This document shows positions 59,701-64,000 of a stretch of DNA of 64,000 nucleotides, one piece after another. A model generated the notes under the pieces. That model worked only from the letters and a program-made list of their open reading frames with translations. It was not told the origin of the DNA and made no database searches. Numbering within the stretch: position 1 is the stretch's first letter; every line of letters starts with the position of its first letter. The position numbers were made by a program, and so were the translations under genes. The DNA is from Nematostella vectensis (taxonomy: Eukaryota; Cnidaria; Anthozoa; Actiniaria; Edwardsiidae), in assembly GCF_932526225.1 (NCBI RefSeq), contig NC_064036.1, forward strand, positions 2,915,501 to 2,979,500, read 5' to 3'.

Positions 59701-62223
59701 TCTTTACAAAGAACTACTGTATGTGGCAGGTGTTATTTATCATCAAATAAAATAATCACCTGACGATTTATCTTCAATCTTTATATAGCATTCTTTGCCT
59801 TTAGCACAGACTCTCATTCGACCAGTCCAATCAGGCACATCAAGCTTCCAATCAGCAGCCCTAAGAACACAAGATTCATCAAACACGACGGTAGAGTCAG
59901 AGGCCAAGATTTAAGACTGAGGGCCGAGAGTCAAACTGATAGGCCAAGAGCTGAACAAGACATCTGAAGAAATGAAAATATAATTTCTGATATTTTCAAA
60001 TTAGTTTCACTTTTACCCCACTTCTGAATTTTGTTATTAATCTATAAACATAACATAGCCACAGGGGGTGCGCAGGGTGCACGCCCACCCTCCCCCCTTG
60101 GCAGCCAAAAAGTGGGTCATTTCTTATTAAGGAATCTTCAAATACTATGCGTTTTCCATATGATACCTATGGCTGCACAACCCCACCCCCCCCCACCCCC
60201 TCAGCCAACCCTGGGTATGCTCCTGTAGTCATGTAGAAAACCTTAAAAACAACAAAGCTCCCGGTCACGATAATATACTAAACGAGCTACTAAAATATGG
60301 TAAAGATACTTTACTACCCTACCTAACTAGGTTATTCAACATCATTTTTAGGTCAGGAGTGTTTCCACAAGAATGGAATCTGGGTTTTATTATTCCAATT
60401 TTCAAAAAAGGCGATCGCTCTGACGTCAACAATTATAGAGGAATAACACTTTTATCATGCCTCAGTAAGTTATTTACATCTATACTTAATTCAAGACTCT
60501 ATGACTACCTTGTGCAGAAAGGATATCTAAAGAAGGAACAAGGGGGGTTTAGGAAAAAACACTCAACAGTAGACAGTATATTTATTCTGAAAACCGTTAT
60601 CGACAGAGTAGTAAAAAGCAAACCCAAGAAGAAAAACAATATGCTTTTCACTTGCTTCATAGACTTCCGAAAGGCCTTTGACAGCATTCCTAGAGATAAA
60701 CTATTTGCGAAAATACAACAAGCTGGTATTTCTGGAAACTTTTACGAAGTTCTAAGATCAATGTACTCCAATGATATATCGTGTGGGAAGATAGGGGATT
60801 CAATTAGTGAAAGTTTTAGATGCATGGTTGGGGTAAAACAAGGATGCATGTTGAGTCCAACTCTTTTTAATCTGTTCCTTAGCGATTTACCTGATACCTT
60901 AGCGAAATCTTCAAGTGCCCACATCTTAGGCAACACAAAATTAAATTGTCTTCTGTATGCAGACGACTTAGTACTTTTCTCGGAAACAAGTAGTGGTCTG
61001 CAAGACCTTTTAAATAGACTTTCTATCTACTCAGAAGAAAATAGTCTAAAAGTCAATACTTCAAAAACTAAGGTGATGATTTTTAATAACATAGGCAAAG
61101 TAATGAATAACTATCAATTCCTTTTGAACAGGGAACAATTGGAAAATGTCAAATCTTATAAGTACCTAGGGCTAGTATTCAGCGCGGTAGGAAACTTTAA
61201 CTTAGCAAAAGAGGAGCTTAAAAAAACCGCACTCAAAGCTTTATTTAAGTTAAGGAAAGATCTCGGTATTCACTTTAGATCAGACATTAATCTTACATTA
61301 AAACTGTTTGATGCACTGATCAAACCAATTTTATTGTATGGCAGCGAAGTATGGGGTGCCGATAATAAAAGCTGTGTTGATGATAGAGATCCGCTTGAAT
61401 CAGTACATCTTAAATTCTGTAAAATGTTACTAGGAACTGGAAAAACGGCTGTGAACAATGCGTGCAGAGGGGAACTAGGCAGATATCCTCTTTGTATAAA
61501 TGCAACATATAGGAACATAAAATACTGGACCAACCTTCGGTCAAAAGAAGAGGCCCTCTCAAAAGTAGTTTATACAGAATGTGTAAATAACCCTCACGTG
61601 TCCTACTGGACCCACAAAACAAAAGAAGTAATTTTCAAAGCGGGTTTTGGGTTTATGTGGCTCTATCAAAATGAAACCGACCCTACATTGTTCCTTGATA
61701 TTTTCTCTAAACGACTTAATGATATGTATTTTCAGAAATGGCATGGGGAAATTTTCAATGACCAAAGGAAAAACAGTAATGAAATGAACAAACTAAGAAC
61801 TTATAGAACTTTTAAAGACAAATATGAATTAGAGAATTACCTTGTAGCCATCCCTAATGTGAAACATAGAGTTGCGCTAACAAAACTAAGAATAAGTAAT
61901 CACCAATTGCAAATTGAGAAAGGCAGACATACGAGGCCTTACACAAAGGAAAAAGATCGGATTTGCCCAACATGCAAAAATGACGTGGAAAATGAATTTC
62001 ACTTTCTAGTACAATGCCAAACATACAAAGAGCTACGAAATTCAGTTATCCAAAATTTGCAGCGCAATCAAATTACACAAAAACGCCTTTTCAATTTACT
62101 AATAAATCCGCCAACTCAATTAGCAGGGATAGCGGCAAGGTACATTTCCGAATGTTTCAAGCTAAGGGAAACGCTAATATGAAAAATTAAACCTAAAGCA
62201 CAATAGAAATCTGAAGTAAGCAG

Positions 62224-62273
<50 letters not shown>

Positions 62274-63267
62274 ACAAATAAAAATAAAAAAAGGAAAGGG
62301 GAAAAAAGGGAAGAAAAAAAGAAAAAAGAAAATACAATGTAAAACTAAGTAGTAATTAAAAACAATCAGAAAAGATTTAGAAAAAGAAAAAATGAAAGAA
62401 AGGAAATACAATGTAAACTAAAACTAAGAACAATCACATAATAGCTGTTGTACGTCTTATATACGTACTATTTTACCTTTTTTTAAAATTTTTTGGTCAC
62501 TAACCGATGTAACTTTACTGTTTCAAGGGACCAATAAATAAATCTGTCTGTCTGTCTGTCATGACACCATTCTGACAATTGGACTTGTGTCTTCTCCCTC
62601 TGTCTCCTCTCTCCCCCCTGTACTCACTACACCCATGTATCAACAACATCTGTCTCCCAATGAAAGAAAAACCTGTGATGTATTTTCATTCACTAAGAGT
62701 ATAAATAAAATTTATGCAGGCAATAAATAAACAGCATTTATAATGGTTTTATGGTTCACCTTTCCCTTAAATCTTGTTTAGATATCGAATGATCCAAATA
62801 AAATAGAGAGGGAAAGAATTGAGTATTCCTTAAGCACTTAAATGCAGTACCGGCTTCTTAGTACGGAATGCTGGGGTAAGTAAAAAAGTTTGTTCTGTAT
62901 GGCGGGTGAATACACAACTAACTTATCTAGGCATCACATTACGTTATGCATTAATTTCCACTAATTATAGACAAAAGGATCAAAAGGAGTCTCGTGGGGT
63001 CGTACGTTACCGCAAAGAAAGTTTTTTAGGCCCGTCAATAACAAAGTTCGAAACCCTTTTCTCCGCGACAGTCTCCCGTGTCGCTGGGCTTCTAAAAGCC
63101 ACGACTTCGCTCTTTGATCAAAGCATCGTCTCTTCTAGTCGACACACACCATATAATACATGCCATGATGCCTACCTATATCCTCTGCTGGTCGTTCTAG
63201 GCGGAATTTTATAAATAAATACTTCATTTTTGACGCACAAAATGCTCTCATATTCGGCGTCCGCCAT
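56757..63267 (-). CDS. NECAP: NECAP (adaptin ear-binding coat-associated protein), eight exons
   Basis: Minus-strand exons are 63267-63176, 59860-59760, 59366-59262, 59061-58980, 58702-58591, 58298-58268 (31-nt microexon), 57744-57507 and 56808-56757, all in phase (813 nt, 270 aa; mammalian NECAPs are of similar length). The N-terminal PH-like NECAP domain is clear: [85 protein letters not shown] and [14 protein letters not shown] Pro-rich region (GAFPPPPG), DWGDF and the terminal WVQF follow; the last binds AP-2/GGA ear domains. NECAP acts at clathrin-coated pits in AP-2 control and vesicle formation. An apparent stop at 57505-57503 lies in the intron 7 donor. Intron 1 carries an antisense LINE. 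An AATAAA at 56601-56596 (minus) may end the transcript. Confidence 0.93.
60060..60227 (+). mobile_element. second copy of the CAGG...CCTG MITE, next to a LINE 5' end
   Basis: It shares GCACGCCCACCCTCC-like, CCTTGGCAGCCAAAAAGTG, TCTTCAAATACTATGC and CCATATGATACCTATGGCTG with 45506-45665, and ends CCTGGGTATGCTCCTG. The LINE coding sequence begins immediately afterwards. Confidence 0.65.
60228..62558 (+). mobile_element. 5'-truncated non-LTR retrotransposon with (TCTG)n tail
   Basis: The reverse-transcriptase frame is followed by an A-rich 3' UTR including a run of more than 40 A (62227-62267), AATAAATAAA at 62533-62542 and a TCTGTCTGTCTGTC tail. It lacks the endonuclease region. It is inserted antisense in NECAP intron 1, at the end of a MITE copy. 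Confidence 0.85.
60233..62182 (+). CDS. LINE reverse transcriptase (5' truncated but otherwise open)
   Basis: The open frame begins without its own start at about 60233 ([20 protein letters not shown]) and has an internal ATG at 60359, giving 607 residues. Reverse-transcriptase blocks are in order: [53 protein letters not shown] (catalytic Asp), [32 protein letters not shown] (YADD active site) and [16 protein letters not shown] long C-terminal domain ends with a zinc-knuckle-like [20 protein letters not shown]. The apurinic endonuclease domain is missing through 5' truncation. The intact frame points to recent insertion. The clade (CR1/Jockey-like group) is not resolved. Confidence 0.88.
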   Translation, partial: VENLKNNKAPGHDNILNELLKYGKDTLLPYLTRLFNIIFRSGVFPQEWNLGFIIPIFKKGDRSDVNNYRGITLLSCLSKLFTSILNSRLYDYLVQKGYLKKEQGGFRKKHSTVDSIFILKTVIDRVVKSKPKKKNNMLFTCFIDFRKAFDSIPRDKLFAKIQQAGISGNFYEVLRSMYSNDISCGKIGDSISESFRCMVGVKQGCMLSPTLFNLFLSDLPDTLAKSSSAHILGNTKLNCLLYADDLVLFSETSSGLQDLLNRLSIYSEENSLKVNTSKTKVMIFNNIGKVMNNYQFLLNREQLENVKSYKYLGLVFSAVGNFNLAKEELKKTALKALFKLRKDLGIHFRSDINLTLKLFDALIKPILLYGSEVWGADNKSCVDDRDPLESVHLKFCKMLLGTGKTAVNNACRGELGRYPLCINATYRNIKYWTNLRSKEEALSKVVYTECVNNPHVSYWTHKTKEVIFKAGFGFMWLYQNETDPTLFLDIFSKRLNDMYFQKWHGEIFNDQRKNSNEMNKLRTYRTFKDKYELENYLVAIPNVKHRVALTKLRISNHQLQIEKGRHTRPYTKEKDRICPTCKNDVENEFHFLVQCQTYKELRNSVIQNLQRNQITQKRLFNLLINPPTQLAGIAARYISECFKLRETLI

Positions 63268-63586
63268 TTTGTGTTGGAAATATAACCTCGGTCCAGGCCC
63301 CACCGTTATCTGCTCGGTTACAAACAATTCCTTTTTTTCGATTTCAAAAAATATCTTTGTATAACATTTTTTTTTTTTGGAAAAGGAGTTTGAGTTTAAA
63401 GGAAAATTTATAATAGTAGATGTACCGATATATTCGAGCAAGACTTGAATTATCGGCAAATCGGTCTTATGATGGATGGCTAGCCACGTGACTCGACTGA
63501 CGACGGCGTCATTCGTCTAGCTGCGAGGTCGCAAAGTACCATCGCGATCGTCAATGGAAGTCGAAGGTTGAATAGCGAAGAGCGCT
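63268..63586. promoter_or_regulatory. bidirectional promoter between NECAP and the MADF gene
   Basis: 319 bp separate the NECAP start (63267, minus) from the MADF-type start (63587, plus). The right half is rich in CpG-containing words (CGTGACTCGACTGACGACGGC, TCGCAAAGTACC, CGCGATCG), compatible with a TATA-less housekeeping promoter. Confidence 0.55.
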
Positions 63587-63785
63587 ATGTCGGACGTTTC
63601 AATCCCTAATTCTCCTTCATTTCGGTTAAGACCGAACAGGGGTTGGAGTTCTGAAGAGATTGAACATCTTATAACGCTTTGGCGCGAGCACGAAGAGCTG
63701 TACGACTTGCGACATGTCGATTACCCGAAGCGCGACAGGCGACGCTTGGCGTTTAAACACATCAGTGAACAACTTGGAATTACAG
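63587..63785 (+). CDS. MADF/Myb-SANT-like DNA-binding protein, first exon (cut by window end)
   Basis: ATG 63587 opens a frame with a short polar leader, then GWSSEEIEHLITLWREHEEL YD, DYPKRDRRRLAFKHISEQLG and a donor after ITACAG (CAG|GTTAGA, phase 1, last exon base 63785). W-x(10)-LW-x(6)-LYD, followed by basic residues and a helix with ISEQLG, is the pattern of MADF domains of animal transcription factors and transposase-derived regulators. The rest of the protein lies beyond the window. It is divergently paired with NECAP. The target genes are unknown. Confidence 0.6.
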
Positions 63786-64000
63786 GTTAGACTTCATACT
63801 TTTGAATTTGTAAATTGAAGTTTACTTAGCAGTTCACCCCTATAAAGTATGTTTCGAATTTGGTAATGACGGAAGTTATATTTTCTCGTTTGGTGTGTCA
63901 CTACAAACGCCAAGCGCAAGCCGATATAAACAAAGGTGCCGACCGATTTGTGTGTATGTAAGTTAAGTGTTCTTTTTTTAATCTTGCCTGATTTTATTAT

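Overview
The window reads as nuclear DNA of an invertebrate animal, most likely a cnidarian (anthozoan-like). It has intron-rich metazoan genes with GT-AG introns, AT-rich spacers, many short inverted-repeat elements, a Polinton/adintovirus-type remnant, LINEs and a gag/integrase LTR element. I found no bacterial operon, rRNA, tRNA or CRISPR array. The species is an inference.

Layout. 1-3.7 kb: GC-rich decayed Polinton/Maverick (adintovirus-like) element, with a 5' integrase fragment, a small membrane protein, a large broken structural gene, a broken minor-capsid-like gene and an intact membrane protein, followed by a 47-bp hairpin repeat array (3977-4162). 6.4-11.1 kb: two intronless-looking genes for disordered Ser/Pro/Lys-rich proteins that share a C-terminal signature, probably tandem paralogues of unknown function. 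13.6-23.8 kb (minus): a transmembrane ephrin gene assembled from four in-phase exons. 27.2-43.3 kb (minus): a PAQR3-like seven-transmembrane gene (six exons, 315 aa) whose introns are filled by huge tandem arrays. 43.6-55.7 kb (plus): a 21-exon gene for an F-BAR - C1 - SH3 - SH3 protein (669 aa from the chosen start), the domain order of fungal Bzz1 and, apart from the C1, of animal FCHSD/Nervous wreck. 56.8-63.3 kb (minus): NECAP (8 exons, 270 aa). 63.6 kb: first exon of a MADF/Myb-like DNA-binding protein running off the window.

PAQR3/F-BAR and NECAP/MADF are two head-to-head pairs with short (about 260 and 320 bp) shared promoters. F-BAR and NECAP are tail to tail, and both families act in clathrin-mediated endocytosis; functional linkage is an inference.

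The most unusual signal concerns tandem arrays seeded on gene-structure boundaries. A 28-bp array of roughly 235 units (31281-37843) begins inside the 3' end of a PAQR3 exon, and each unit carries the exon end plus the 5' splice site. A 66-bp array of about 22 units (51253-52715) does the same at the C1 exon of the F-BAR gene. There every unit keeps a phase-0 splice donor and an open frame, so donor choice could add a variable number of 22-residue Cys-containing repeats. A third array (55696-56047) starts on the last codons and stop codon of the F-BAR gene.
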